Under the pieces are notes generated by a model. It ran no database searches and was not told where the DNA came from. It saw nothing but the letters and a program-made list of their open reading frames with translations. From Burkholderiales bacterium (lineage in GTDB: Bacteria > Pseudomonadota > Gammaproteobacteria > Burkholderiales > Burkholderiaceae_C): 43,791 bases of DNA. Where the stretch lies: positions 1 to 43,791 of the forward strand of contig JAJUGJ010000027.1 in assembly GCA_029268225.1 (NCBI GenBank), in the 5' to 3' direction. This document shows, piece by piece, positions 1-10,043 of this stretch. The position numbers and the translations under genes were made by a program. Every line of letters starts with the position of its first letter. Within the stretch, counting starts at the first letter, position 1.

Positions 1-946
1 GCACGGCGATTTCGCGGATCTTGTCCATCGTCAGCGTGTAGATGATGAAGGCCACGATGGCCGCACTGACCATCGACAGGATCACTAGGAACATGGCGAT
101 CTGCTTGGCCGAGGTGGCAATGAGCTTGCCCACCAGGATGCCCTCCATCTGCGCGCGCACATGCACGGTGAAGCGCTTCCAGCGTCGAATCGGCTCGGCC
201 ACCTCGTCAGGGGATGAGCCCGGCTGAATGCGCACCAGCACCGCGTTGACCGCGTTGTTGCGCGTTTGCGAATCGATCACGGCGTCCAGCAGGCCGGGCA
301 CGTTCGGGCGATTGAAGGCGGGGTTGGCCTCGGTGCGACGGCGCTGCATCAGGATGGCGTCGTTGTCCTTGAGGAACTGCGCTTCTTGCGCGTCCTTCAA
401 GGGGATGAAGACCATCGGGTCGCCACTGGAGGACACCATGCGCCGGGTCAGCCCCACCACGGTGTAGTGATTGCGCCGGATTTTGAGCACATCGCCCAGC
501 TGCGCACCAGAGGCCACATCTGCGACAGCCTCGTAGTGGCTGCGTGTGATCTGGCGCCCAGCGATCAGTTGGGGAGGCCAGCCCGGTGTACCCGGCTCAC
601 CGGCCATGATGCCCACCACCATGGCGCGCACGTCCTGATCGCCCCGGCCCACCTGCATCGTCAGGTAGGTGACGTTGGCGGCCTGCGCCACACCGGGCAT
701 GGTGCGGATGCTGCGCCACAGGTCGTCGGGAATGCTGGAAGACTCGGCATAGGGGCCCAGTGTGTCTTGCTGAACCACCCACAGATCGGCACCGCTGTTG
801 TCGAGCAGCACCTTGCCATCGTCGACCATGCCCCGGTAAACGCCGGCCATGGTCAAGGTCACCCCGATCAACAGCCCCAGGCCCACGCCGGTGAAGATGA
901 ACTTGCCCCAGGCATGCAGGATGTCGCGACCGGCCAGGCTGATCAT
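1..946 (-). CDS. ABC transporter permease, FtsX/MacB-like (partial, C-terminus beyond left edge)
   Basis: Minus-strand reading frame open from the ATG at 946 to the window edge, about 315 residues visible. The N-terminus (MISLAGRDILHAWGKF) leads into one membrane segment at about residues 15-35. A long extracytoplasmic MacB-type periplasmic core domain follows, and a second hydrophobic segment begins near residue 285. This is the usual layout of FtsX-like permeases that work with a membrane-fusion protein, as in DevBCA/MacAB exporters. The start overlaps the stop of the adaptor gene by ATGA (943-946), so the two are translationally coupled. The remaining membrane helices and the expected ATP-binding subunit would lie to the left of the window. 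Substrate unknown. Confidence 0.85.
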   Translation of the reverse strand, partial: MISLAGRDILHAWGKFIFTGVGLGLLIGVTLTMAGVYRGMVDDGKVLLDNSGADLWVVQQDTLGPYAESSSIPDDLWRSIRTMPGVAQAANVTYLTMQVGRGDQDVRAMVVGIMAGEPGTPGWPPQLIAGRQITRSHYEAVADVASGAQLGDVLKIRRNHYTVVGLTRRMVSSSGDPMVFIPLKDAQEAQFLKDNDAILMQRRRTEANPAFNRPNVPGLLDAVIDSQTRNNAVNAVLVRIQPGSSPDEVAEPIRRWKRFTVHVRAQMEGILVGKLIATSAKQIAMFLVILSMVSAAIVAFIIYTLTMDKIREIAV

Positions 947-2094
947 GGCGCCACGCCCTGAAGGCGCTCGACAATGTGGATACGGCTGCGTGCGGTGAGC
1001 GCTTTTTCGCTGTAGAGCACCACACGGTCCCCTGCCGCCAAGCCCTTCGTCACCTGAACACGGCCGTCGAGGTCGGAGCGGCCCAGGGTGATGGGGGTGA
1101 AGGCGAGGTCCTCGTCCAGCAATTTCCACACGCCACGCCGGCCCTCGACGGTGCGGATGGCCGCGTTGGGAATGACGGGGGCAGCGGGCAATGCAGGCAA
1201 CTGCACGGTGATCTCGGCCAACTCACCCAGGGGCGGCAGTGGCGACGGCAGGGTGTCCAACACCACCTTGGCCAAGGTCTCTTCGGTGATGGCGTCGGCG
1301 CGCGGTTCGATGCGCAGGACGCGCGCGGGCAACGCTTCACTGCGACGCGAGCGCAGCGTCACCCGAGCGGGCAGGCCCGCAGCCAGCCCCTTGGCATGGA
1401 CCTGATCGAAGCGAGCCTCCACCCACACGCTGGCCGGATCGAACACCTCGATGACCGGCTGGCCCGCGATGACGGTGGAGCCCGGATCCGCCTCTCGCGC
1501 GGCGACGATGCCGGCCACCGGCGCGATCAGCCTCAGGTTGCTGCGTTGGGCTTGCAGCGCCTGCAACTCTGCCTGCAGGCGATGGGCATCTTCACGGGCT
1601 GCCGCCAGCGCGGACTGGGCCAGCAGCAGGTCTTGCTGCTTGGTGGCGACGTATTCCTCGGTGGCGGCGCGCGCGGGCAGCAACTGCGCATAGCGCTGGG
1701 CCTGAGTCTGCGCAAAGGCCCGCTTGGCTTCGGCCTGCCGCAAGGCCGCCTGGGCGCTCTGGATGGCCGCCTGTTGCGCGACGATGCGCTCGTTCAGGTC
1801 CACGGCGTCCATCTCGCCGAGCACCTGGCCGGCACGGACGGCATCGCCCACATGGACATCCAGCCGCAGCAAGCGCCCGGCTGCCGTCGGACCGATCTTG
1901 TGGGTGTAGCGTGCCTGCACGGTGCCGATGCCCGACAAGGCTGGGGCCACGGCTGCGCTCTCGACCTTCACCACGGTGACCGCCACAGGGGCCAAGGGCC
2001 CCGAGCGCATGGCGACGTACACGAACAAGGCCAGCAAGGGCAGCACCACAGCGAAGACCGCGAGCGTACGGCGTTGAAGACGAGGGAAAGTCAT
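943..2094 (-). CDS. HlyD/MacA-family efflux RND/ABC adaptor (membrane-fusion protein)
   Basis: 383 residues. An N-terminal signal-anchor (residues about 10-28) is followed by a biotinyl-lipoyl-like half (GRLLRLDVHVGDAVRAGQ), a long Ala/Gln-rich alpha-hairpin coiled coil (about 100-185), the second lipoyl half (LIAPVAGIVAAREADPGS), and beta-barrel and membrane-proximal domains. It should be a periplasmic adaptor tethered to the inner membrane, linking the downstream permease to an outer-membrane channel. The ATG at 2094 was chosen rather than an upstream in-frame start at 2130 because it overlaps the TetR stop as ATGA and places the signal-anchor at the N-terminus. It lies between the TetR gene and the permease, each joined by a 4-base overlap, so all three should be one transcript. 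Exported substrate cannot be told from the sequence. Confidence 0.9.
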   Translation of the reverse strand: MTFPRLQRRTLAVFAVVLPLLALFVYVAMRSGPLAPVAVTVVKVESAAVAPALSGIGTVQARYTHKIGPTAAGRLLRLDVHVGDAVRAGQVLGEMDAVDLNERIVAQQAAIQSAQAALRQAEAKRAFAQTQAQRYAQLLPARAATEEYVATKQQDLLLAQSALAAAREDAHRLQAELQALQAQRSNLRLIAPVAGIVAAREADPGSTVIAGQPVIEVFDPASVWVEARFDQVHAKGLAAGLPARVTLRSRRSEALPARVLRIEPRADAITEETLAKVVLDTLPSPLPPLGELAEITVQLPALPAAPVIPNAAIRTVEGRRGVWKLLDEDLAFTPITLGRSDLDGRVQVTKGLAAGDRVVLYSEKALTARSRIHIVERLQGVAP

Positions 2095-2693
2095 TGCGTG
2101 CCTCCGATGCCACGACGGTAAATGGCCCACACGCCAGGGGCATCGGCACGCAAGCGCGCCACATCACCTGCGATGAGTGACTGCATCACCAAACCTTGAA
2201 TCGAGCCGACGAACAGCACGGTCGCCGCATCGACATCCAACAGGGCATCAAGCTCACCGCTCGCCTTGCCCTGCTCCATCACCTGCTGCAACCTCGCCCG
2301 GTATTGACGGATCAAGGTCTGCACCATCTTCTTGGGCAGCGTCTCGCCCTGTCGCTGCAATTCACCAAACAGCATCCGGGGCACGCCGGGGTGTTCGGTC
2401 ACAAAATCGATGTGGGCCATGAACATCGCCTGCAGGGTCGCGAGCGAAGACGTGCAGCCTTGCGCCGCCTGGTCCACGCGGGCCAACAAGCGCTCGGCAA
2501 CCCAGTGCATCACGGCTTCCAGGATCGCTTCCTTGGTGGGAAAGTGCTTGAACAGCGCGCCTTGCGTGACGCCCATCTGCCGCGCAATCCAGGTGGTGGT
2601 GATGTCGCTGGGGTTGTGCTGCGCGGCCAGTTGCACCACGGCTTCCACGGTCGCGGCCCGGCGCTCATCGGCAGGGAGATGTTTGGTGCTCAT
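2091..2693 (-). CDS. TetR/AcrR-family transcriptional regulator
   Basis: 200 residues. The N-terminal helix-turn-helix (about residues 10-58) contains the family hallmark MGVTQGALFKHFPTKEAIL, and the rest is a helical ligand-binding/dimerisation domain. It is the first gene of a three-gene operon with an efflux adaptor and permease, which is typical of a local repressor that responds to the exported compound. A perfect 8-bp inverted repeat immediately upstream (2699-2722) is its probable operator, implying autoregulation of the whole operon. Ligand unknown. Confidence 0.9.
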   Translation of the reverse strand: MSTKHLPADERRAATVEAVVQLAAQHNPSDITTTWIARQMGVTQGALFKHFPTKEAILEAVMHWVAERLLARVDQAAQGCTSSLATLQAMFMAHIDFVTEHPGVPRMLFGELQRQGETLPKKMVQTLIRQYRARLQQVMEQGKASGELDALLDVDAATVLFVGSIQGLVMQSLIAGDVARLRADAPGVWAIYRRGIGGTQ

Positions 2694-2698
2694 TGCAA

Positions 2699-2722
2699 AA
2701 GATAGTGAGTTATTACTATCTT
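2699..2722. promoter_or_regulatory. Perfect dyad, probable TetR operator
   Basis: AAGATAGT (2699-2706) and ACTATCTT (2715-2722) form a perfect inverted repeat separated by 8 bases, 6 bases upstream of the TetR start codon. It is AT-rich in otherwise GC-rich DNA. Size and position fit a TetR dimer site that would block the promoter of the regulator-efflux operon. That this TetR binds here is inferred. Confidence 0.65.
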
Positions 2723-2804
2723 ACCGAAAGCAGGCACCGGGTCAAGCCTGTCTCCACGTACCGGCCACGGGCCAGTCATGCGCCGTGAGGCACGGTTTCA
2801 CCTG

Positions 2805-3680
2805 TCAGGAGGAACGGTACGTGGGCGCCAACATCAACGATGAGCGCAAAAAAGCCACCATGCGCTGAACATGATCCGGCCTCAGCCCCTGGGTCAGATC
2901 GTGGCCCCCAGGTACGGGCAGGCAAGCGGCCGGCCCTGAGCCACTGGCTTCGGACAGTCGCAGTGCGTCGCTGAAGGGCACGGTTTCGTCGTCCTGACCA
3001 TGCACAAACAGGACCGGACATGCCACAGCACCCGCACTGCGCAGCGGCGCGATCTCATCAAAACGCGCGCCAATCACCTCTTGCACATGCGACAGGATCC
3101 AGCGGCCCGGCCAGCGCGCAGGGATGCGCATTTGCGCCAGCCAGCGCTGCATGACTTCGGCCGGATGAGCGAAGGCGCTCAGGCTGATGACCGCGCGCAC
3201 ATCGGGTTGGCGGGTGGCCGACAAGAGCACCGCCCCCGCCCCCACCGAGTGACCGATGAGCGCCAGCCGCGACGCATCGACCTCGGGCTGCTGACGCAGC
3301 CACGCCAGGCCAGACTCCACGTCTTGCGCAAAACGCGGCAGCGACTGGAAATCGACCTCGCTGCTCAAACCATGCCCGCGTGCGTCCAGCACCAGCAGCG
3401 CCAAGCCGGCCTCGTGCAGCCAGGGCGCCGCCGGCAACATCAGTCCAGCATGGGCACCCCAGCCGTGCATCAGCACCGCACCGGGCGCTGGCAAACCATG
3501 GCTCCCAGGCGGGGCAATGAACCAGCCAAACAAGCGGCTGCCGCCCTCCCCCTCAATCCAGACTGGTCGCACCTGTTCCGGGGGCAAGGCCAGCCCCTCG
3601 GGCATCACCGGGTGAGCCAGATGGGGCGCACGCAGCCCCCACAGCAGGGCGCGGTGCGCCAGGGCCTTGAGCAGGTTCAC
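2805..3680 (-). CDS. Alpha/beta hydrolase
   Basis: 291 residues from a GTG start that overlaps the methyltransferase stop (GTGA, 3677-3680). Alpha/beta-hydrolase fold with oxyanion-hole region LMHGWGAH (about 70-77), nucleophile elbow GHSVGAG with Ser145, acid in VHGQDDETVP (Asp230 or Asp231) and catalytic His260 in PGGHDLT. It resembles the FrsA/dienelactone-hydrolase-like group of serine hydrolases. No signal peptide is obvious. It is the last gene of the run that starts with the sulfide:quinone oxidoreductase. A longer in-frame reading to 3911 exists but is only the shadow of the methyltransferase. The substrate is not recognisable. Confidence 0.85.
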   Translation of the reverse strand: MNLLKALAHRALLWGLRAPHLAHPVMPEGLALPPEQVRPVWIEGEGGSRLFGWFIAPPGSHGLPAPGAVLMHGWGAHAGLMLPAAPWLHEAGLALLVLDARGHGLSSEVDFQSLPRFAQDVESGLAWLRQQPEVDASRLALIGHSVGAGAVLLSATRQPDVRAVISLSAFAHPAEVMQRWLAQMRIPARWPGRWILSHVQEVIGARFDEIAPLRSAGAVACPVLFVHGQDDETVPFSDALRLSEASGSGPAACLPVPGGHDLTQGLRPDHVQRMVAFLRSSLMLAPTYRSS

Positions 3681-4399
3681 CGAGATGCCTCGGCGCGGTC
3701 GATGCGTCGCAGCAAACGCACATGCATGGGCCGCGTGAAGTCGGCCCCGTTCGGGCCACAGTGCGGCGCAAAGGCCTGGGCCACGCGCTCGATCAGTTCG
3801 CCGGTGAGGTGGTGATCGGCAAAGGTGGGCCGCATCATGCGTTGCTCGAACTCGTCGAAATCGGCGTAGTGCACCGGCATGTCGAAGCGGCGCTCGGCGA
3901 CCTGCTGCCAAGGGCTGTGAACCAGCGCCCGGTCCACTGCCGCCTGGGCTGCAGCACGCACCTCGCCCTCGTCATTGAACAGGCGCACGATGTCGTTGAG
4001 CGGGCCGTCGTACACCGGCTCCGAGACATACAGGTGCCCGCCCGGGCGCAGCACGCGTGCCACTTCGCTCAAGGCCTGATCCAGCAGGTGCAGAGGCACG
4101 TGGTGCAAGGACTTCAGCATCAGCGCCAGGTCGAAGGACGCCTCCGCGAAAGGCACCGCTTGCGCGCCTGCGGCCACGAAGCTCAGTCCTTCTTGCGGTA
4201 CCGCCAGATTCTTGGCGTGTTGGCGCTCGTCCACCTCCAGCCCCGTGACATGACTGGTGGGGTAAGCCTGCACCAGTTGGCGGGCCAGCCTTGCATTGCC
4301 GCACCCCAACTCGATGATGCGCTGTCCCTCCAGCGTCACCAGTTCGGACAAGATTTGCAGTTCGTTGTGGATCAAGGGAGCGTTCGCTGAGGGAGACAT
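3677..4399 (-). CDS. Class I SAM-dependent methyltransferase
   Basis: 240 residues from the ATG at 4399; a GTG at 4411 in the same frame is an alternative, and neither has a strong ribosome-binding site. Motif I is IIELGCGNARLAR (about 28-40). The acidic motif is GLEVDER, motif post-I is FDLALMLKSLHHV, and VLRPGGHLYVSEP is the family's loop before strand 5. This is the Methyltransf_11/UbiE-like fold. The gene lies 32 bases after the Lgt-like/thioredoxin gene and overlaps the hydrolase, so it is probably part of the SQR operon. Target not determinable; small-molecule or thiol methylation is possible given the neighbours, but only as inference. Confidence 0.85.
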   Translation of the reverse strand: MSPSANAPLIHNELQILSELVTLEGQRIIELGCGNARLARQLVQAYPTSHVTGLEVDERQHAKNLAVPQEGLSFVAAGAQAVPFAEASFDLALMLKSLHHVPLHLLDQALSEVARVLRPGGHLYVSEPVYDGPLNDIVRLFNDEGEVRAAAQAAVDRALVHSPWQQVAERRFDMPVHYADFDEFEQRMMRPTFADHHLTGELIERVAQAFAPHCGPNGADFTRPMHVRLLRRIDRAEASR

Positions 4400-4431
4400 A
4401 TCGGGTATCACGCAAGAAGATCATTCGGGCA

Positions 4432-5262
4432 TCAGAACGCCTCACGCAGTGCGCGCAAGCGGGCTCGGAGCGCGGGTTCACTCAACACCCCGAAATGGCG
4501 TTCGATGATGCGGCCATCGGAGTTGACAAACAAGGTCGCTGGCAAACCGGCCACGCCCACGGCTGGACCCAATTCCGAGGACAAGTCGAGCCACACACCT
4601 CGCAAGGGCAGTTGGTTGCTGCGCAGGTAGGCCTGCACGTCTTGAGCGGACTCGCCCTGGTTGATGAACAGAAACTGCACATCGGCTTCAGTGTGCTGCA
4701 GGCGCGCAAAGACGGGCATTTCCTGCCGACAGGGCCCGCACCATGAGGCCCAGAGGTTGATGACCCGCAGCTGTCCATGGCCCAAGTTGGGCAAGGCCTG
4801 CACGGAGCCATCGGATTGATGGTGCACCAGCACCTCAGGCAAAGGAGGCTGCGCATCATCCGGGCTCAAGGCCCAGCTTGCAGTGCCCCACACCAAGCTG
4901 CCCGCCACCACACCCACCCCCCTGGCTTGGCGCCAGGCTGGCCGACGCCATGCCTTCCACAGCAGCCACGCGAGTCCGGCCGCCCAGCCACTCCAACCAT
5001 GCCAGCCGCCATCTCGAACATCGAGCACAGCCAGTGGGTGAGCCAGGTAGAGGTCCGCGTTCAGCCCCACATGCACCAGACGAGCCCACAGCAAGCCCCA
5101 CCAGGCTGCATGAACGAGCTCATCGCCCGGACGCTCACCGACTGGCAAGCCTGAACGCCGATGAGCCCAACGGCCCGCCAGCCAGGCGCCCAGCCACACG
5201 GACACGATCAAAAGCAAAGGGGCCACCGGCAGTGCCAGCGGCCCGAGTGAGAGGGAATACAA
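4432..5262 (-). CDS. Lgt-like membrane domain fused to TlpA-type thioredoxin
   Basis: 276 residues from a TTG start. Residues 1-130 are hydrophobic with about four membrane segments, and their order (GPLALPV, then WARLVHV, a DLYLAHPL stretch, then GGWHGWSGW) resembles the first half of prolipoprotein diacylglyceryl transferase (Lgt). Residues 140-276 are a periplasmic thioredoxin domain of the TlpA/ResA type with active site WCGPC (Cys175, Cys178) and the cis-Pro region GLPATLFV. Expected role: membrane-anchored thiol-disulfide reduction on the periplasmic side. It follows the Tat-exported SQR and a small membrane protein in the same operon, so keeping SQR or sulfane-sulfur thiols reduced is plausible but unproven. 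The Lgt-like part lacks the C-terminal half of a true Lgt, so transferase activity is unlikely. Confidence 0.85.
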   Translation of the reverse strand: MYSLSLGPLALPVAPLLLIVSVWLGAWLAGRWAHRRSGLPVGERPGDELVHAAWWGLLWARLVHVGLNADLYLAHPLAVLDVRDGGWHGWSGWAAGLAWLLWKAWRRPAWRQARGVGVVAGSLVWGTASWALSPDDAQPPLPEVLVHHQSDGSVQALPNLGHGQLRVINLWASWCGPCRQEMPVFARLQHTEADVQFLFINQGESAQDVQAYLRSNQLPLRGVWLDLSSELGPAVGVAGLPATLFVNSDGRIIERHFGVLSEPALRARLRALREAF

Positions 5263-5293
5263 CGTTGTCTCAGTCGAAATGATCAGAATGGCA

Positions 5294-5632
5294 TCAGTGT
5301 GCCGGACGGCGCACCGACAAGATGGGCCACAGCAGCACCGTCACGATGGCACCTGCTGCCCCGGACAGCCCCAGCAAGGTGACCCAGTCTGCCCAATAGC
5401 CCATCTCAGAGAGTCCGGACTTCAAAGAGGCGGGCACGGTGAAGAAGGCCACCACAGCCACCACCAACCCGACCAGCATGGCGCGCCCGAGACCACCGCG
5501 CCAACTGACGCCACCGCTGAATCGCGCACGGGCCATCAAGGCGACCCACGCCAGCAACAGCACCACCAGAACCGGCATCGCAGGCAGCATCAACTCCCAG
5601 GCGATGTTCATCATCAGCCAGATTTCATACAT
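5294..5632 (-). CDS. Small inner-membrane protein of unknown function in SQR operon
   Basis: 112 residues with a good ribosome-binding site (AAGGAG, 6 bases from the ATG). Three hydrophobic segments at about 15-33, 48-68 and 80-102 predict a three-helix membrane protein, with a basic loop (MARARFSGG) between the first two. There is no cysteine, histidine cluster or other catalytic signature. It lies 33 bases downstream of the SQR gene and 31 bases upstream of the thioredoxin fusion, so it is cotranscribed. It might anchor or help the exported SQR at the membrane, but I do not recognise a named family with certainty. Confidence 0.75.
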   Translation of the reverse strand: MYEIWLMMNIAWELMLPAMPVLVVLLLAWVALMARARFSGGVSWRGGLGRAMLVGLVVAVVAFFTVPASLKSGLSEMGYWADWVTLLGLSGAAGAIVTVLLWPILSVRRPAH

Positions 5633-5665
5633 GATCGACTCCTTGTGTAAGCTGCGGCTGCCGCG

Positions 5666-7030
5666 TCAGGCATGGCCCTTGAGCACGGACAGATACGCCG
5701 GCTTGAGCAAGCGCACCTTCATCAGCCACGCCAGGAAGCTGTCTTGCAGAGGCTCGATGCCCGGCAGCGAGGGCACCAGCCGCCCCTCGTAGTCGAACTC
5801 CACCAACAGCGCGGAGCCCTCGCGGATCAGCAAGGGACACGAGGTATACCCGTCGAACTGCTCATTGGCTTGACGGCCGGCAATGACTTCCACCAGGTTG
5901 TGCGCCACGATGGGGGCGCTCTTCTTGATGGTGGCGGCCGTTTTGCCACGGGGCGTGCCGTTGATGTCTCCGACGCCGAAAACATTGGGAAAGCGTTTGT
6001 GTTGCAAGGTGGCCTTGTCCACGTCCAGCCAGCCCCCGGCAGCCATGGGCCCCTGCTTGACGGCCAAATCGCTGTGGCGAACCGCATCGGGCGCGCGCAT
6101 GGGGGGCACCGCGTGCAGAAAGTCGTAAGGCACAACCAGGTCCGGCGCATCTGGCACGGCAAACGTGGCCTTGCGGGCCCCAATGTCCACGGCTTTGAGC
6201 CGATGCTGGTAGGCCACGTCGATGCCCAGCTTGCTCCAACGCTCAAGCACATTGTCATTGACCGGCTTGACGCCAAAGATGCTGTCTTTCAAGGCGGAAT
6301 GGAAGGTGACCTTGGACTTGCCCAAGGTGCCGGCCTGCAGCAAACGATCTCGCACCATGAAGGTCAGCTTCAAGGGCGCGCCTGCGCACTTCAACGGCGT
6401 GGCAGGCAGGGTCATCACCGCCTCACCGCCCCTGGCCGTGAAGGCCTGCATGGCCTTCCAGGTGTTGAGCGCGGCCTGCGGGCTGGGGTACACGCTGCCC
6501 AGGCCGTTGCTGCCGATGGCCTGCACATCCATGCCCTCGATGAGAGACCAGTCCTGGTGGGTGCCCGTGGCAACCACGAGGTAGTCGTAGCGCACCTTCT
6601 GGCCCCCGGCGGTGATGACCGTGTTGGTCTGCGGGTCGAAGCCTGCGGCCATCTCCTGAATCCAGTTGAGCCCGCTGGGGTGATAGTCGGCGTTGCGGTT
6701 GATGACCTTCTCAACCGGCCAGATCCCAGTGCCTACCAGGGTGTAGCCCGGCTGGTAGTTGTGCTCCTGCTTGGCGTCGATCAGGGTCAGCCGTGCGCCG
6801 TCAAGCATGCTGGACAAGCGGTTGGCGATCGCAATGCCACCCAGACCGCCACCCACGATGACGATGTGCGCCTTGGTGCTGAGATTGGCCGCCTTGGCGG
6901 GTGATGCACTGCTTGCCAAGGCGGCCACCAGGGGGGCAGTCGCCGCCAGCCCGAGCAGATCGCGACGCGATGGCTCACCTGGCAGGGCTGTGTGTGAACC
7001 TCCATCGCGGGGCTTGCGTGTGTCACCCAT
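5666..7030 (-). CDS. sqr: Sulfide:quinone oxidoreductase, type II (SQOR-like), Tat-exported
   Basis: 454 residues; ATG with a near-ideal AGGAGG site. A twin-arginine signal (SRRDLLG, residues 21-27, followed by an Ala-rich hydrophobic stretch to about 47) precedes an FAD-binding fold with VGGGLGG (59-65). The two redox cysteines are in KCAGAP (Cys215) and GYTSCPL (Cys398). The C-terminal block EFDYEGRLVPSLPG matches the mitochondrial SQOR/type II subgroup. The second dinucleotide-type motif FGVGDINGTPRGKTAA (351-366) carries the FAD-contacting Asp. Reaction: sulfide to persulfide or polysulfide with electrons to quinone. The Tat signal implies assembly with FAD in the cytoplasm and function on the periplasmic face. 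It heads an operon of five minus-strand genes. Confidence 0.9.
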   Translation of the reverse strand: MGDTRKPRDGGSHTALPGEPSRRDLLGLAATAPLVAALASSASPAKAANLSTKAHIVIVGGGLGGIAIANRLSSMLDGARLTLIDAKQEHNYQPGYTLVGTGIWPVEKVINRNADYHPSGLNWIQEMAAGFDPQTNTVITAGGQKVRYDYLVVATGTHQDWSLIEGMDVQAIGSNGLGSVYPSPQAALNTWKAMQAFTARGGEAVMTLPATPLKCAGAPLKLTFMVRDRLLQAGTLGKSKVTFHSALKDSIFGVKPVNDNVLERWSKLGIDVAYQHRLKAVDIGARKATFAVPDAPDLVVPYDFLHAVPPMRAPDAVRHSDLAVKQGPMAAGGWLDVDKATLQHKRFPNVFGVGDINGTPRGKTAATIKKSAPIVAHNLVEVIAGRQANEQFDGYTSCPLLIREGSALLVEFDYEGRLVPSLPGIEPLQDSFLAWLMKVRLLKPAYLSVLKGHA

Positions 7031-7087
7031 GGGAACCTCCTGAGCGCAGTCAGATGTTTGAAACCAAACACATCACACGCTCATTGT

Positions 7088-7124
7088 GTTTATACCCCCA
7101 TAGGTATCAAAGAGGGTTTATACC
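7088..7124. promoter_or_regulatory. Repeat cluster upstream of SQR operon, candidate operator
   Basis: On the minus strand GGTATAAAC occurs twice (7124-7116 and 7096-7088), and between them lies the inverted pair ATACC (7092-7096) / GGTAT (7103-7107) with a 6-base spacer. The pattern resembles the ATACC-type dyads of CsoR/CstR-family persulfide or copper repressors, but no such regulator is in the window. The cluster lies about 60-95 bases before the SQR start, where a promoter operator would be. Function is inferred. Confidence 0.4.
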
Positions 7125-7158
7125 AACACAACCCCGATGCTGACCTGACACTGACCCA

Positions 7159-7197
7159 AAAGAAACGCCCCGGCAAGCCCATCAGCCTGCCGGGGCG
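7159..7197 (-). terminator. Rho-independent terminator of katG
   Basis: CGCCCCGGCA (7166-7175) pairs perfectly with TGCCGGGGCG (7188-7197), a 10-bp GC-rich stem with a 12-base loop. Read on the minus strand the stem is followed by TTTCTTTT, so it ends katG transcription 20 bases after the stop codon and insulates the SQR operon. Confidence 0.85.
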
Positions 7198-7217
7198 CAC
7201 ATCACGGACTCAGGCGA

Positions 7218-9636
<2,419 letters not shown>

Positions 9637-9924
9637 TCAATGCAAGGCCTTGAGGCAAAAGGCAACGGTCAGGCCCAGCGCGCATGACCACCCGGAAAAC
9701 AAGCCGCGCCACAGCCACCACCTCGGAACAAAGCCCACACCGCGGATGAAGCCGGCGCTCATGGCCCAGAACAGCGCCATGGCGAGGCTGTGATCGGCGC
9801 GGCCTGCAGCGTCGGACATCAGTGGCGGATACAGCGCCCCCCCGCCCATGATGAGCAGCGCCACCCACAGTGCAGGCCAATGAAACCCGGGGCGGGTCGG
9901 CACATCGGTGACGGGCGTGTCCAT
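9637..9924 (-). CDS. ybgE: Cyd operon protein YbgE
   Basis: 95 residues. Two to three hydrophobic segments and the family pattern of a His/Gly motif followed by Pro-Arg-Trp (FIRGVGFVPRWWLWRGLF) identify the YbgE family, which is found only in cytochrome bd operons. It is an inner-membrane protein whose exact role is not settled. The ATG follows the cydX stop with one base between (TGACATG), so it is translationally coupled and is the last gene of the operon. Confidence 0.88.
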   Translation of the reverse strand: MDTPVTDVPTRPGFHWPALWVALLIMGGGALYPPLMSDAAGRADHSLAMALFWAMSAGFIRGVGFVPRWWLWRGLFSGWSCALGLTVAFCLKALH

Positions 9925-9925
9925 G

Positions 9926-10033
9926 TCAGCGCTCCCCCTTGGCGCGCGCTTCCTCGTTCTCGCCCCACATGGCGTTGAGGATGGCCAGAAGCACCGCAAA
10001 GCCCACACCCAGAACCCAAGCGAAATACCACAT
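9926..10033 (-). CDS. cydX: Cytochrome bd oxidase small subunit CydX
   Basis: 35 residues, read directly from the sequence. The protein starts MWYFAWVLGVGFA, the conserved CydX beginning, then has a single membrane helix and a charged tail ENEEARAKGER. CydX binds CydA and stabilises the heme b595/d site. It lies 10 bases downstream of the Rieske gene and one base upstream of ybgE, the standard cyd position except for the inserted Rieske gene. Confidence 0.93.
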   Translation of the reverse strand: MWYFAWVLGVGFAVLLAILNAMWGENEEARAKGER

Positions 10034-10043
10034 GACTGTCTCC

